Positions 61,372 through 64,000 of a DNA stretch of 64,000 nt are shown one piece after another. This stretch comes from Phascolomyces articulosus (Eukaryota > Mucoromycota > Mucoromycetes > Mucorales > Lichtheimiaceae). The DNA is taken from positions 1,674,001 to 1,738,000 of the forward strand of contig JAIXMP010000001.1 in the NCBI GenBank assembly GCA_025677815.1. Direction: 5' to 3'. The position numbers and the translations under genes were made by a program. Positions within the stretch are counted from its first letter, which is position 1, and every line of letters begins with the position of its first letter. Under the pieces are notes generated by a model. It worked only from the letters and a program-made list of their open reading frames with translations. It had not been told where the DNA came from and ran no database searches.

Positions 61372-61927
61372 ATTGTCATTTATTCTCAAAACACAAGATA
61401 ATTAGTTTTTTTTAGAGTGAAGTATAATTGGTTGTGAGGTAGTATTTCTGTTCATCAATGAACGAAGATATCTTTTGTGTTAATCTACTACTGTCTTAAT
61501 TATATTATTTTTCTTTAACTATTAATAGGAATACAGCATACACAATCCATATATGTAGAAGTTTTTGGGACATGGCGACATTCAGCACGTAAATAATAAG
61601 AAGCGATATAACTTGGGATTTGGGACATCGATTAAAGTAAGCAGCTGATGTATATCTGTTCTCGTTTAGAAAAGGTATGGTCGTACATCATGTATTTTGT
61701 AACTAGTTTATTGCTATGTGCACTTTTTTTAATGATTCGACAGGCATACGCAAATATTTGTATCTCTGACAGGCATATAAAAACTAGCATCATTGCATAT
61801 GGAAAAAGAAATTAATTGAATTTGAGTGCAGCAGGAAATATTAAGCTTAAAATTTAAAGTATTCTTCGCGTTTCTGCTCTTTTTTTTTTTTTATCCAAAA
61901 CGCGTTTTGCTTTAATAACGAACAGCA
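61372..61927. other. Intergenic, promoter side of WD40 gene
   Basis: AT-rich with a poly-T tract near 61882-61893. No other gene seen. Confidence 0.5.

Positions 61928-64000
<2,073 letters not shown>

Overview
The window looks like nuclear chromosomal DNA from an early-diverging fungus, most likely Mucoromycota (Mucorales). The DNA is AT-rich. Genes are broken by many short GT-AG introns, mostly about 50-110 bp. The recognisable proteins are fungal housekeeping products (NAD saccharopine dehydrogenase, S-adenosylmethionine synthetase, Nob1, Rad1, an RBAP46/48-type WD40 protein, Nit2). Genus is not decidable from sequence reading alone. Exon borders below were worked out by hand from splice signals, reading frame and protein continuity.

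Layout. 1-4.1 kb: no gene, a dispersed repeat, then the left arm of a long inverted duplication ending in a decayed TPR/F-box gene. 4.5-5.0 kb: ArsC-like reductase. 5.5-6.9 kb: unidentified minus-strand coding pieces. 7.2-19.2 kb is the gene-dense core: Nit2 omega-amidase (+), a membrane ZZ/EF-hand protein (-), a GPALPP-motif protein (+), a short-chain dehydrogenase (-), a beta-secretase-like aspartic protease with a C-terminal membrane anchor (-), and a GH5 exo-glucanase-like protein (+). 23.1-23.9 kb: TLC-domain membrane protein, with long gene-free flanks on both sides. 27.6-29.8 kb: MFS anion/cation symporter (-). 31.5-36.9 kb: NOB1 (-), RAD1 (+) and a methyltransferase-like gene (+). 37-45 kb: gene-poor, repeat-rich tract with a Tc1/mariner transposase remnant, a MITE-like inverted repeat, a perfect hairpin, a gene fragment with a 9-bp coding repeat and two copies of a dispersed repeat. 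45.4-46.9 kb: SAM synthetase. 48.4-51.0 kb: RhoGEF (-). 51-56.3 kb: no gene seen. 56.3-57.9 kb: LYS1. 58.35-61.4 kb: the right arm of the inverted duplication with a second decayed F-box/TPR/LRR gene. 61.9-64.0 kb: histone-chaperone WD40 gene, cut by the window end exactly after an intron acceptor.

There is no sign of a gene cluster with one shared pathway. Several genes form divergent pairs with short shared promoters (NOB1/RAD1, ZZ-EF-hand/GPALPP, protease/GH5), and others converge with very short gaps (Nit2/ZZ-EF-hand, GPALPP/SDR). The most unusual items are the long inverted duplication carrying two F-box pseudogenes 56 kb apart, the BACE-like protease without a visible signal peptide, two micro-exons of 15 and 16 nt, the GH5 protein with a private C-terminal extension, and the repeat-rich 37-45 kb tract.
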